A stretch of DNA of 64,000 nucleotides from Microcebus murinus (taxonomy: Eukaryota; Chordata; Mammalia; Primates; Cheirogaleidae), in NCBI RefSeq assembly GCF_040939455.1, contig NC_134108.1:88456001-88520000 (forward strand). The letters are read 5' to 3'. Under the pieces are notes generated by a model. That model was not told where the DNA came from, ran no database searches, and saw nothing but the letters and a program-made list of their open reading frames with translations. The position numbers and the translations under genes are program-made. Positions 1-12,374 of the stretch are shown piece after piece. Numbering within the stretch: position 1 is the first letter of the stretch; the number at the start of each line of letters is the position of its first letter.

Positions 1-230
1 GCTGAGCAGGAAGTAACTATTCAATTGACTACAATAGCATCTTCTTCCCAGTAGGAAGAAGAATCCAAAAGTTGTAGGTTCACATGTTATTTACAGAGAC
101 AATGTCAAAGTCCATTAAAAAAATGTGTTTATCTTAGAGTCTAACATCTCCTGGTATTTATCCTTTTTTACTTTAGAGTTGTTGTAGGCACACTCAGGTG
201 TTACTTGTCGTCATTCTGAAAGCTGTAGAA

Positions 231-423
231 CAGTGGTTTACAAATGTTAGCCTTCCTCAAAATCACCTGGAAGGCTTATACTGCGCCCCACCCCAAAATT
301 GCTGCACCCCCCCCAAATTTCTGTTGCAGTAGGTCTGACAAGGACCTTGAAACTTTGAATTTTTAACAAATTTTCTGAAGATGCTGTGCTACTGGACGAG
401 AAATCACATGTTGAAAACCACTG
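231..423 (+). mobile_element. MER5A-like non-autonomous hAT element, complete
   Basis: A 193-bp element that starts CAGTGGTTTACAAATG and ends GAAAACCACTG, so the two ends are imperfect inverted repeats of the hAT-Charlie type. The interior keeps the MER5A landmarks: AATCACCTGGAAGGC, a CCCCACCCC block and GCAGTAGGTCTG. It is flanked by CTGTAGAA and CTATAGAA, an 8-bp target-site duplication with one mismatch, as hAT insertion predicts. The length is close to the usual 189 bp of MER5A. It carries no transposase and would have been moved in trans. Confidence 0.87.
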
Positions 424-475
424 CTATAGAATAAAACCAATTTTACCAGCATTTTCAAACTGACCTAATCATATA

Positions 476-617
476 ATTCACCTGGGGCACATTTTAAATA
501 TATTAATTACCCTCTTTTAGAGAGTTGATTCAATAAGTTTGCATTGGGATCAGAAATCTGTGTGCTTAATAAGAGTCCCAGATGATTCTAGTTCTAAGGC
601 ATGTTTTGGAAACACTG
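476..617 (+). mobile_element. Second MER5-like fragment
   Basis: It holds AATTCACCTGGGGCAC, GATTCAATAAGTTTG and, near the end, GATGATTCTAG followed by GGAAACACTGC. These appear in the same order as in the complete MER5A copy 50 bp upstream and in the same orientation. The 5' terminus is missing or too diverged to see. It is either a second hAT-type insertion or part of a duplicated pair. Confidence 0.45.
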
Positions 618-657
618 CTATATATAGTAGTAGTATGTACAGTTTTCTATTATGGTC

Positions 658-714
658 TTTATTTATATAATTATTTTATTTATTTATATAATCATTTTAT
701 TTATTTATATAATC
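658..714. repeat. AT-rich tandem repeat, about 21-bp period, nearly three units
   Basis: The unit ATTTATTTATATAATCATTT recurs with single substitutions, and the first unit is shortened. It contains no CpG and no coding potential. It is a candidate variable-number repeat. Confidence 0.7.
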
Positions 715-2585
715 ATTGACAAAGGTATGTATTTTTAAAATTATTTTTCTGCTCTGCTTTTTCACAATAAAAGAAAAAATGCATACATATCTTTCTAATT
801 GCTTCATAGTATTGAATTAAATGAATGTTCTATATTTTATATTGTTGCTGGGGTTTTTTGTTCTTTTTGGTTTGTTTTGTTATAAACTAAACTATGTGAA
901 TTTATACTGAGGATTAAATCCTAAAAGTAGAATTGAGTAAAAGACTGAACATTTAAAAAATCTGAATAATACTGCTAATTGCCAAAAACAATGTTGTATC
1001 AGTTTATATGTTCACCAACAGTTTATGAAAATGATTGTTTCTATACATTCCTCAAGATTAGGTATTACTAAACTTCTTGAATGTTTGCTAACCTGGTAGG
1101 TAAAAAGAAAAAGTATACTGATGTTCTGATTTGCATTTATTTAATTATAAATTACATTGAATCTATTTTATTAAGATTTTAAATTTTCTGTGAACTAACA
1201 CAATGGCATTTGTGTATCTAAATGTTTCTAAACATAGAAAAGGCAATGCATTCTGGTAAAATGTTATAACTACCACATCACTATGTGACAGGAATTTTTC
1301 AGCTCCATTATAATCTATGGGACCACGATCCATCATTGACTGAAATGTTGTTATGTACCTCATACCTGTATATATAAACTCTTGGAACATCATATAAATA
1401 AGTCCTTTGATTTTTGTACAGTCATGCCAATATTATGGTAAGAACCTGGGAGGAGATACTCAGGGTTTTGGGCCACCACAAAAAAGCATAAAAGAAGATT
1501 TCAAGAGAGTGTTTAGGAGTCCAGGGTCTGCTAACTGATCTGAATATTTAGAACATAGAAATGGATGGGAATAGCAAGGGGAGGGTGAATTGACAAAGGC
1601 AGAATTTCCAAGTTTTGCATAGACGTAACTCTGCATTGACTCACCAGGCAAAATTTATGGTTAGATAAACTTTGCCTTGGAAAACAAACCCAGAGAGTAT
1701 AGTGTAGCTTGTCCTTAAATGTTCTAGCTCATCTAACTATTTGAATGCATTTAGTTGTTTGTTTATGTAAACTAGTTTGAGATGAGGCAGAATAAGCCTA
1801 TAAATATGGTATCACTGGTGAAGGCAAAATGCTACATTTCCATACCAGGAAATTCCCGTGAAGGAGAACTCACTGACTTGAAACATTTGTTTTGACAAAA
1901 CATTTTAAAGAGTAGGACCATTCCATAACTAATGGCTATGTCCGTGTGTATTAGTTAATTTCTTTCCCCAAACTGTTTTTTCTTTCAGTTAAATAGATCA
2001 GGACTACAGCTAATAAATCTCACAATACGCTTTATTTAATTCATTATACAGACTTTTAAAATATGGTTGGTAATAGGTAGAACAATCATTATAATTAGGG
2101 ACATATAAGGCTTATAAGCAATGATACACCAGTAGCCTATGCAAATTCATGTAAACTATAGAATGATCTGATTAAATGTGCATGCATGCAAGCCTAAGTG
2201 AAGAAAAATCCTGTCTAGCTATTCAAAAGCCTTACCTAGTGTTTTTAGTTTACAAAATCAGGCTAAATAGTTTTTCCAGGAAGAAAAGTAACATGATGGA
2301 ATCCATTTATCATATGTGTTTTGTATATTTATATTGTGTGTATTCTGACATATAGTGCCAGCTATATTCATTTATATCAAAACACTTTTCTAAAAATTTG
2401 AATTCTATTATAGCAAAGGTGATTCATTATTTGTAACATTTGAACCTTAAATTATGAAAAACTTCTAATAATGTAAAATGGTTGGTTAAAAATTATTTGC
2501 TCAGATATGAATAATAAATTAGTAATACAAATATGAAATAACTTACTAAGATAATCACTGTAAAAACTCTTAAAAAGGAAATCAC
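715..2585. other. AT-rich non-coding stretch, nothing recognised
   Basis: No open frame of convincing length, RNA gene, terminal repeat or clear interspersed-repeat motif is visible. Two ORFs of 63 and 76 codons lie on the minus strand. Neither shows a domain or a biased composition, and I take them as chance frames. Confidence 0.5.
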
Positions 2586-2589
2586 ATTC

Positions 2590-3255
2590 TTTAAAAATTT
2601 TTTATAGGATACATGTGATGTTTTGATACAGGCATACAATGTATATTAATCAAACAGGAATTGGGATATTCATCACCTAAGGCATTGATCATTACTTTAT
2701 GCTAGGAACATTTCAATTCCACTCTTTTAAAAAGTTATTTTAAAGTATATCCTAATTTATTTTTTATAGTCATTTTGTTGTGCTATCAAATATTGTCCAT
2801 TCTATCTAACTATATTTTTGTACACATTAACCATCCCCACTTTATCCTCCCCCACCTCACCCTTCTCACCCTCTGGTAACCATCATTCTATTCTCTGTCT
2901 CCATGATATCAATTGTTTTAATATTTAGCTGCTACAAATGAGTGAGAACATGTGAGATTTATCTTTTTGTGCTTGGCTTATTTCATTTATCATAATGGTC
3001 TCCAGTTCCATCCACATTGTTGCAAATGGCAGGATTTCATTCTTTTTAAAGGTATATAATATTCCATTTTGTATATGTACCACAATTTCTTTATCTATTC
3101 ACTGTTGATGGACGATGGACACTTAGGTTGATCCCAAATCTTGGCTTTTGTGAATAGTGCCATGATAAACATGGGAGTGCACATATCTTTTCAATATACT
3201 GATTTCCTTTCCTTTGGATATATACCTAGCAGTGGGATTGCTGGGAAGAAAACCA
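2590..3255 (-). mobile_element. L1 3' end fragment, antisense, old primate/mammalian subfamily
   Basis: Read on the minus strand, this is the end of L1 ORF2 plus the 3' UTR. The + strand shows the antisense landmarks GTCTCCAGTTCCATCCACA, TATTCCATTTTGTATATGTACC and TATACCTAGCAGTGGGATTG, which correspond to the conserved C-terminal ORF2 region. Substitutions and small indels throughout mean no ORF survives. The 5' part of the element is missing, as expected for a truncated insertion. Confidence 0.87.
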
Positions 3256-3269
3256 TGTCCTTAATTACC

Positions 3270-3575
3270 TAGTTCAACTATATATCCTATTCCTTTTTTT
3301 GAAATACTCTTTCCACTTCTTCTTAAATTAACTTGCCTCATTCTTCAGAAACAAACTGAGACATTGCCTCCTCCCAAAAGCCCTCTCTGACTCCCTCAAC
3401 TGAATTAGTTGTTCATTCCATATGCTCTTTTTACCTCTTTCACAGCACTTAATGCACAGTGTTTCCTTCTTTTTCTCTTTCGCTAGCCTCCAATTTCCTT
3501 GAGGACAGAGACTGCTAATCACATAATAAGTCCTTAGTAAATATTTATTGAAAGAACAAATAAATATCATGAAGA
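3270..3575 (+). mobile_element. L2-like 3' end
   Basis: A T/C-rich stretch leads to TCCTTGAGGACAGAGACTG and then TCCTTAGTAAATATTTATTG with short GAACAAATAAA direct repeats. This is the usual order at the L2 LINE 3' end. It is highly diverged and has no coding capacity. Confidence 0.55.
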
Positions 3576-3599
3576 TAAAAATTGACAAGACTCATGCTG

Positions 3600-5385
3600 G
3601 TCACTACAAAGATGCAAAACAACTTTTTTTTTTTTGAAGAGGAGTTTATTAATTTGCCAGCAAAAAAATAAATAAAAATAAAAATAAACTTCTTGATATA
3701 CTGAAACAGAAAAAAAATCTTTCAGTGGGAAATCTTTAAAGTAACTATAAAAGAAGATAAATTTAGGAGTAATTAAAGGAAGAGTAGTTATTCAGGCATA
3801 TATATTTTAAGGGAAGAATCCAGCAGATGGATTATGTTCTCATCCCAACTTCAGAATGGAAAACCTTTGGCTCTAGATATCTAAGGATCTTTCTGTCAAA
3901 TCATTTATATGTCAGAATAATTCTACCATCCTGAAATTTTTAGTGATATAACAGAAGGAGAAACAGATTTCTTCGCTCTATCACAGTAAAAAGATCCAGG
4001 GTTGATAGAAAGACCAATTTAAAATGTTCCAGTCCCCCCTCGCCCCCATTTAATTTCTTTAAGTTGCAATTCAGTGAGAGGTCTCTCACAGGGAGATGGT
4101 GAGGAAAGACAGAGCAAAAGTAGAAAACTTGAGGTAATCAAGTTGATAATGATTGCCTACTATTCATAATGTTAAATTAACCTGTTGTTCTCCTGCTTTA
4201 GAAAGTGAACTGAACACACCTTCAAATAGTTTTGGTATTCAGGGCAAATCAAACATCACATATAAAGCTTCACTTGGTTGGACTATGATCTCAAATAGAA
4301 ATAGAAGGTGGTGGTTAATCCAGCTAACGCAATAATATTTATGGAAAATCAGACTGTTTTACTACATCAGAAAACTTTGAAATAACAGCATAGAAAACAT
4401 GATCAATACATTTGCAATAGTATATATTTTTGTTTCACCTGGCCTTATATAAAAAAATTATTTAAAAAATTAGATCACTGCCTTCAGTGGTCTTTCTTCT
4501 GTTCTTTTATTAATGTGCACACATGACTCTCTTTTCTGTCCAGAGGAATTTTCTATCCATGGGTGTTACTCCATAAACAATGGTGGGAGAAGAAACAAAT
4601 ATTAGCCCATGTACACAGTAGATTATGAATGATTTTCAGCTCCTAACAAAACAAACCAAATATATTCAACTAAAATCATTCTGAAAGCCCAGAAGTTCTT
4701 AGCTTTGGAAATATGGAATGCCTGAAGTCTGAGTTTCACAGCTCTTCCAAGATGATACCAGTTTCAAATAATACTTTATTACTGCTAAGAAAGTTATAAT
4801 CATCTTTGTAGCAAAAAAAACCTTCTGAAGTAGTTGGAAATATCCACATATCTTTTGTTTTTTACATTGTATATCTATAGAAATTTCAAAGAGAAAAGGC
4901 TCTTTTCTGCAATAGCTATAGCTGCAATAGCAATAGCTATACTGCAATAGCTATATATTTCAATACAGTATATAAATTTATACATGAATGAAGAAAAGTA
5001 AAATGGCATTTTCTCTATTAATTTAATTGTTTTGACCTAACAACAGTTTATAATGTGGCTGATACACTCAGATCACTTGCAATCCTGAATGTAGATAACT
5101 AACAAAAATATGCTTCCAATTTCTGTGATTCCTTTAAGAATTCTCAAAAGCCTAATTCCACTCACTCAAGCAGAATCATTCTTTACAGGTTCATAATGTG
5201 TACTCAATTCTCCCCATAAGATCACTGTAGAAAGAGCTCAATTTCAAGAATGAAATATTTGCAGAGAGAGGTAAACAGTGGAAATAACGTCCTATAATTA
5301 TTCAACATCTTTTTCCTGTAGTGTGATGGCCTCTTACCACATGATAAAACAAAGGATTAAAAGGAAGGAAAGAGAACAAATACTC
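3600..5385. other. AT-rich non-coding stretch with short local repeats
   Basis: It contains an A-rich simple tract around 3660-3690 and a degenerate repeat of TGCAATAGCTATA at about 4908-4955. The longest frames (60 and 82 codons) show no recognisable domain. Nothing else was identified. Confidence 0.5.
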
Positions 5386-5389
5386 AAAA

Positions 5390-5580
5390 TTTAGCACTGA
5401 TTATTTATAGGTGCTACACTAATCACTTCACATAGGTTATTTCATTTACTTCTGACAACATCTCTTTGATTTAAACATTAATATTTCATTTTTAAGCTAT
5501 TATAACTGGTACTCAGAGTTGAATTAACCGGTCCAAGCTCCTACAGTTGAGCTCAAACTCACATCTGACTGGCTCTGAAG
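5390..5580 (-). mobile_element. MIR-like SINE fragment
   Basis: The + strand carries GGTGCTACACTAATCACTTC, GGTTATTTCATTTACTTCTG and a diverged stretch matching the MIR anti-sense order (chromosome-wide cell of size class ending ATTTAA). The orientation is inferred from that order. It is old and heavily substituted, so the exact ends are approximate. Confidence 0.42.
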
Positions 5581-5599
5581 CCCATGAACGCTCTCTGCT

Positions 5600-6650
5600 G
5601 TTCCTGCTGTCTCCCTAAATGTCTGCCAAGTAATATCTACTGTTATGTTGGTCTTTTTCACATGATCATTCAAGATGAAGAGAGACAAGAACAGGTATTA
5701 CCTCATAAATTTAAAAAGTAAAATATGCCACCTGTTCCAATTCAAATGCACATTTATTGAGAACTGTTATGGGAACCCTTTTTCCTTCTTGTCTGTAATG
5801 CTAGTAAGTCTTCAAGCTCCAGAACAAATCCAGAAGGACAGTAGCAGCTCCCTTCTCTGAGTTAATAGAACACAGAACCGCTAATATATTTCTGTTGGGT
5901 TTTTAACATTCATCATCATTGGCGTTGTCCTGAATGCATGTGCTAGGTTTTTATAATCAGAGACAGATTTCTATTTGTTTGTAACAAATAGCGCTGGTAC
6001 AATTCTTATCCCTGGGGCAATGCAATAAAAGCCAGATCAGATATCCTATATGTACAGCCTTTATCACAGGCAAGAATGGTTAAAAATAAATTTCGGCTAT
6101 TTATATGGATATCTCCTTCTAGTGAGAGAATTTGAAAAATATAATAGGAGGAGGGATCCTGGATTCTAACTCTAACCTCTACTATGTAAATAAATCTCTT
6201 CAGCAGCCAGATAGGCCCACTGTTTCTAGCATTACAACAGAGAGATGTCTCTATAGTCCCAGACCTGACCCCTCTTGAAATATAACATAAACACAAACCT
6301 CTGGAGTTAGGTAAATCTCTCTGGAACTCTCATTTCCTACCTATACAGTTCTAAATTTCTTTCCATAGTTTGATCATTTAGTACAGATCTCAAATTTCAG
6401 CAAAATTTATTCAGAATGATCAAAATGCACAGGGACATGAAAACACTTTCTCTACAACAAATTTCACATCTGTTAACCTGGTTTTTCCTCTATGTGATGA
6501 GCTCCTTTAAAAGAAAAAAAAAGTTCCTTACCTTTTGTATCCAGAACCTAGAACAACAGTTGGCACATAGCATATACTTTGTAAATAAGGTGATCTTATT
6601 TCCTAGTTTGCCTGGCATATCCCCAGCCTACTCCTGTTTTCATAATGTAA
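5600..6650. other. Non-coding stretch, nothing recognised
   Basis: Frames of 61, 96 and 98 codons occur here. None shows a domain, a coherent start context or splice context, and I saw no interspersed repeat with confidence. Confidence 0.45.
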
Positions 6651-6654
6651 GCTT

Positions 6655-7225
6655 TTCTCAGTTTCTTTTAATTTTGAAAAGGTTTAAATCTTCAGAAAAG
6701 CTGCATGAATAGTATATTGAATACCCATATATTTTCACCAACTTCTCCAATTCAGTCACGTTTATTTTTTCTCTTTTCTCAAATTTTTATCTTATGATCC
6801 ATTTTAGGGTAAGTTATAGACGACATTACAATTCAACTTTGACTACTTCAGTGTGTATATTCCAAGAACAAGAACATTTCCTTATATGTCTTCAATAAAA
6901 TGATCATATTTCAGAAATTTAACCTTCTATATTGTATTGACGTATAACATTAACTAATATATAGTGCATATTAAAACTTTTCCAATTACCCCATTAGTGT
7001 CTTAATTGCAATATTTTCATATTTATTTTTTAGATGCAATGTCCAATCCAGATTACATATTATATTTAGGTGACATGTCTCTTTTGGTTTTTTAAATCTA
7101 AAACAGTTTCTGAGCCTATATGTCACCTATTTTTCTGTGTCAGGAGATGATGTCCCATGAATATTTTCATGTTTCTGCATGATCAGAGCATTCTGAGCAA
7201 AGAGCACTGGCACTTGGGTTAAAGG
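6655..7225. mobile_element. Probable old L1M-type fragment
   Basis: The series TACCCATATATTTTCACCAA, TTTTCCAATTACCCCATTAG, TGTCCAATCCAGATTACA and AGGTGACATGTCTCTTTTGG follows the order of a common mammalian L1M segment that I recall by pattern. It is diverged and the orientation was not assigned. Confidence 0.37.
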
Positions 7226-7229
7226 AGGA

Positions 7230-10215
7230 TTGAATAGCAAGCCTACAGAGACAGACTCTGGAGTGATACAGAGATACACCTCTCAGGAGCCATTTCTTCG
7301 CATTTCAGAGTAGTGACTTAATGACCTTCTCCTCCTCTTCCTAGAGAGAATTCATTTACATTCCAGAGCAAAGTTTCTCTTTTTTCTTCCAAGGGGAAGA
7401 AGGTCAGACCTGCCAGCAACCTATATAATAAGCTCCATGTTTCATACTTCAGGGTTCCTCTCCTGTCATGTAAATCTGGCTCTCATTGCATTTCTTGCAA
7501 ATATTTGGCATGTGGAGACTGGAACAAGATGTTCCATTAGTGAGTTGTTTTTTTCTGTGATCTAGAGGTCTCAAGTTTCTGTGGCATGCTAATTTTTTAT
7601 TTTGTGACTAGGGTAATAATCCAGACCCTTCAAAGTTTCAGATTTAACAATTTGCCATTAAACATTTAATCCAAAATGTTCTGAGGGACACTACAGGAAA
7701 AGGTCTGGTCCCTAACCCTTAAGAATTTACAATTTAGTCAGAGAAATGAACCTAAATCAAAGCATAAGGAGGAAAATGTGGTATATCCTATGGTCAAACA
7801 CTGTATAATGAAAATGCAGAAAAAAGAAAGATCAATTATTATTGGGGGGATACAGCAGGACTTCCAGGAGAGGGTGATATGGAGGTTGGCAGCCAAAGAT
7901 GGTAAAAGAATGTAAGTGACTTACTTGTACAAAGCCACAAAGAAATAAAATCTGAGTTAGTACTCTTAGTCTTGCTAACTCTCAGTGAATTTTTATTTAC
8001 ATTAACTACACTTTATTAGATTAATAGGGTGAGAAAATACAAACGAGATGGGTAAACCTAATTGTTTCAGAAAAAAAAAGCTTGTAGTGCATGGTATTTG
8101 GCAGCAGACACACATATGAATGCAAATATTTTAATTTTAATACCTTTGCTGAGTATTAGACTTCATAATACATCAATTTACATATATATAGTATACATTT
8201 TACATTTACTGAGTTGTTTACATATGCTTTGAGAAATTTATGTTCTTGATTTGCATGCCATGGCACAAATGTACAATAGGTGGGAAATAATTTGCATTTT
8301 AGTCATAAGTTTAAAATATAGGGATATTTCTCAGAGTTAAATTCCCAGAAATATCTATATTTGGAGAAAATATATTATCTTGCAATGCAGGAAAATTGAA
8401 GTTATGGGTTTCAAATATGAGAGGTTAATTAAAAATTTCATTACATTGAGATTATGCTATCTATATTGGTAGATAAGAAAGTTGTTTCATACATACATAG
8501 AGGGAGAAATGGATAAAAATTCAGATAAGCAGATGTAGCATAGAATAACCAGAATAAAACAATTGAAATAATAGATTCTGATATGAATAAAATATTTTAA
8601 CACCAGGCTTGGATAAAATATTATATTTTATTTTTCAGCTATAAAACTTAATGTTAGACAAGTCTCAATTTAAATGCAATTATTGTGACGTATCATTATA
8701 TAGATCTTTTATAAAGCTTTATAAGTAAATTTTTTTAATAAAGGCAATATTATACCACTATTTCAAATGAAAGTACATAAATAATATGTTATAGAAATAA
8801 AATTGAGAAATATAATCTAAATACTATATGGTGAAAATAGAATAGAACCTTGAAAACTGGGGCTAAAAACTCCAGTATACATGGTTCTGATATGTTTTCT
8901 CATTAAATGTTAGAGCTTTATAGTATTATCTGTAATACTTTTTAACTATCAAATATTTCACTTTTCAAAAATCCAGTTATCTTTTCCATTGAAATAAAAT
9001 ATCTATCGAGATTATAATTGCTTTTAAGTACATAACTAGACCTCCACAGTCAACTTATCAAGGAAAAACTAGATAAGTAATTTTTGCTATATGGATAGCT
9101 ACTTACATTCATATTTTATTTGGATGACTCAATATTATATGGGTGGTAATACTAGTCATACTTAGTCAAGGATCTAAGTATAAGAAAAAACAAAAAGAAT
9201 TAAAAGCAATATCCTGTAAAGTATTGATAAATCTTAGTAATATCAATGGCAAGAAGATGGTTAAAGGAAATGGTAGACAGGACCAGTCTCAATGTTTGTG
9301 TTCTTTCTTTAGTCTAAAGTAGAGAGAAATTGCTTATCTGAAAGTAAAGGGCAATGGCTGTGGAATATCAGGAAAGGACAATCATTTATAAACACAGACA
9401 GGGAATAAAAAAGAGTCAAAGAACTGATGAAAAGCAAAAACAAAGGAAAGGAAGGAAAGAATGGAGGCGGGAAAAGACGGAGAGAGGTATACCTTCTGAC
9501 TCTTCTATTACACTAAGGACAGCTCTAGTTTTGAATTTTAGATTTGATCAGGACTGGTTGATTCAGTTTCAGGTTGATGTATATTGTCTTACCTGTTTAC
9601 GCCTAAGCCTTTCCTGATGTCCTGAATGCAGATAGAATAGGTGAAATTTCCCAAGGTTTTGGCTCATGACAGTCGCCAAGCTAAACTGGTTTCATTCAGG
9701 TGTTTCTGACAAGGGAAAAAATAAGTTTTGAAATGATAAGAAAATTATGCTAATAAATAATTAAAATAATAAGGCAAAATAATTCTGCAGAAAGATTTTT
9801 TTCTTCTCAATTTACATCATTACTGTGAATCATTCAGTGGTTATTTTCAATGATGTAGCATACACTTATTTTAAAATACTTTAATATCTAATTTTCTTTT
9901 CCTTTTTTTTGAAAATTAAATATTAACACTTTTGCATTTATTGGGTAACTCATTCATTCAAAATCCATTCAGTCATCTACCAAGTACCCACCATACCAAT
10001 ACCTTGCCCAGTAGGATGGGGTCTAGAAGATGTACACAAAATTAAATGAGGCTACATAAGTATGTTTTTTAATCTATAAAAATATTATTAAAATAAAAGA
10101 TAAGTAAAGTTAGGTGCAGTCCAATATCGATCACTTCTTATGAAAGAATCTTTTCATGCTTAGGCTAACTCTCCATTCAAGTTAAACAATGGGTAAACCT
10201 CCAATTAATAGTAAG
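7230..10215. other. Long AT-rich non-coding stretch
   Basis: A segment at about 7690-7920 (GGTCTGGTCCCTAACCC, then GACTTCCAGGAGAGGGTGAT) resembles a widespread old mammalian interspersed repeat, but too weakly to name. An A/G-rich tract at 9354-9500 creates an 87-codon frame rich in Lys, Arg and Gln, which I regard as compositional. No gene or RNA is seen. Confidence 0.45.
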
Positions 10216-10219
10216 TATA

Positions 10220-10499
10220 GGCCATGCACAGTAGCTCATGTCTGTAATCTCAGCAGTTTGGGAGGCTGAGGTGGGAGGATCACTTGAACCCAGGAGTTTG
10301 AGACCAGCCTGAGCAACACAGCAAGACTCCGTCTCTACAAAAGATTAAAAAACTAGCTGGGCATCGTGGACTGGGCCTGTAGTCCTAATTACTTGGGAGG
10401 CTAAGCCAAGAGGATCACCTGAGCCTGGGAGTTGGAGGTTTCAGTGGGCTGTGACCATGCCACTGTACTCCAGTCTGGGTGACACAGTGAGACCCTGTA

Positions 10500-10500
<1 letters not shown>
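10220..10500 (+). mobile_element. AluJ-like dimeric SINE
   Basis: Both arms are present. The left arm runs from GGCCATGCACAGTAGCTCAT through GTTTGGGAGGCTGAGG to CCGTCTCTACAAAAGATT, and the right arm from AGCTGGGCATCG to CACTGTACTCCAGTCTGGG. Heavy CpG loss and many substitutions point to an old J-type copy. The left flank AATAGTAAGTATAG and the sequence after the tail (AATAGTAATAATAC) match at 11 of 14 positions, so a decayed target-site duplication is likely. The A-tail has become the adjoining CA repeat. Confidence 0.95.

Positions 10501-10550
<50 letters not shown>
10501..10550. repeat. (CA)25 dinucleotide microsatellite
   Basis: Fifty bases of uninterrupted CA directly follow the Alu right arm, in the place of its A-tail. 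A perfect run of this length is likely to be length-polymorphic. It produces Cys-Val or Thr-His frames on both strands that are not genes. Confidence 0.98.
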
Positions 10551-10554
<4 letters not shown>

Positions 10555-10564
10555 AGTAATAATA

Positions 10565-10785
10565 CTTTATACTTACATATTTTCTAAATGTGTTCTCATC
10601 CATTACCTAATTAATCACGAAAAACTTAGTAGATAGACAAGGTCTCATTACTGCTGTCTATAGATGTGGAAAATGAAACAGACCTTATGAATTGCTTTAG
10701 ATCACACAGAAAATCGGTGGCAGAAGCAAGACAAGAAGCCAGGTCCTCTTAACTTACTTGCCCATTGCTTTTGCCACGACCCCAC
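10565..10785 (-). mobile_element. MIR-like SINE
   Basis: The + strand shows GATGTGGAAAATGAAACAGA, then TTTAGATCACACAGAAAATC and GGTGGCAGAAGCAAGAC. This is the antisense MIR core (a gradient of 'gaaactgaggc', 'tcacacagc' and 'gcagagc'-like words). Both ends are eroded. Confidence 0.6.
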
Positions 10786-10789
10786 ACTG

Positions 10790-12032
10790 CTTATGTTTTT
10801 GTACTATGCAATATCTTCAGGCCACATGCATTGGAAGAAAACAACAAAATAACAAAATAAAGGCTAAAATTTTCCCTGTGACTTCAGTGATTAAAAGAAA
10901 AGTCTTAGGCATTCCAATATCCAATTAACATAAAAATAATGAATTCAAGTTTTATTAAATCTTCCTTCCTCTTCCTGTCCTCTTAGAGTGAATAAAACAC
11001 TTGTCCAAAGATTCAAAATAAATAACTGAGCACGAAATAAATAAAGAAATATTATTTCCACTGTTTGTAGGATGATGGACATATGAAGTTATTGTGATGG
11101 TGATATAAGGTACTTTGACCAAAGTCAAATAAATAACAAAGCAAGATCTTAAAGATATTTAAGATGTAAAATATCAATTAAAAAGAAGTGTAAGTTGATC
11201 ATTATTTTATCTTATAATTTTAAGTTTATCACAATCATATTAGTCAGAGGATAATACAAATGGTTAATTCTACTTAATTTTTACTCTGATCTCTCCACAA
11301 AGTATTACTTGAAGGTCATCATAGATCAATGATAGAATGGAGCGAACAATAAGAAACCTCAATAAAAGCATTTTTCCTCAACTCTATGCTGATATAAGGT
11401 GATATTCACATTTTCCAATTAAAACGAGCACAAGTAGATTATTAAAATTTGCTGTGGAGAAAGTCATTGCCTGTAAAACAGTAGCAAGTGGAAATTGAAT
11501 AGAGAGAAAAGTTACTCAATGAGCAGTATAAGGAAGAGACAAAAGGAGAAAAGAAAGCAAAAATCCTAACTTCCTTTTACCTCTTTGTCTATTGTCTGTT
11601 TCAGAATTCCAAGGCATGACTGCCTTACAATTACTCCTTGTGGAAGATGTGCTGATGTGAAAACCTGCAGGATCCCCTGGCTACTATCTGTCAATGCTTG
11701 GGTTTAAGTCAGCATCAGGTTCTTCCCTTGAGCATTAGCACAAGAATGACTTGACTTATGTATTTTCAATGGATGCAAATGTCAACCTTATCACCAAGGA
11801 TGACATATGGTACCTAGTTCTGGAAGCGAAATTCTACTTCATAATGAGTTCAAATCTCTCGCTGAGATCAGAACTTTGAGCAGGGGAAGGCAGAGGTCAA
11901 CATGCTGAGCGGGGTTGCCTTGGTGCCCCACACAGTTCCTGGACCTGCCTGAAAATGTCAGTTTTCAGAATATGTTTCTGCAAGTTGCTTTGACAAAAGT
12001 ATGCAGCTAAAATAAGAGATAGGAGGGGAAAA

Positions 12033-12073
<41 letters not shown>

Positions 12074-12370
12074 AGAAAATCATATAATGAAGGGTTGTCC
12101 AGTTATTATGAAAGTATCTTTTGCTTTTTTCCCACATTTCTTTGAAATGTGCAGGGGGAAAATTGCCAGTACATAAACGTTAGTTAACATAATTACCATT
12201 GTATTTCAACTTTCATGTTTGGATAGCTGCTGGGGTTGTCTGGGTCTACAGAGGTGATAATGTGGCCTAAACCTTTCTTCATTGACAGTCCATTGATCAA
12301 TAAACTTGGTCAAAATTCCTACTTCTTCCCTGAGATCCATCTAAACTGCTTTGTTCCAAAATTACAACCC
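10790..12370. other. Non-coding stretch, nothing recognised apart from an (AT)n run
   Basis: AT-rich sequence without convincing frames, terminal repeats or RNA genes. A pure AT dinucleotide run lies inside it and is listed separately. Confidence 0.5.
12037..12067. repeat. (AT)n dinucleotide microsatellite
   Basis: About 15 uninterrupted AT units. Each strand can fold on itself, so length variation and assembly error are both likely. Confidence 0.95.
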
Positions 12371-12374
12371 CCAT

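Noticed and set aside
10415..10636. Overlapping frames on both strands with runs of Cys-Val or Thr-His
   Set aside because: They are translations of the Alu end and the (CA)25 microsatellite, not coding sequence.
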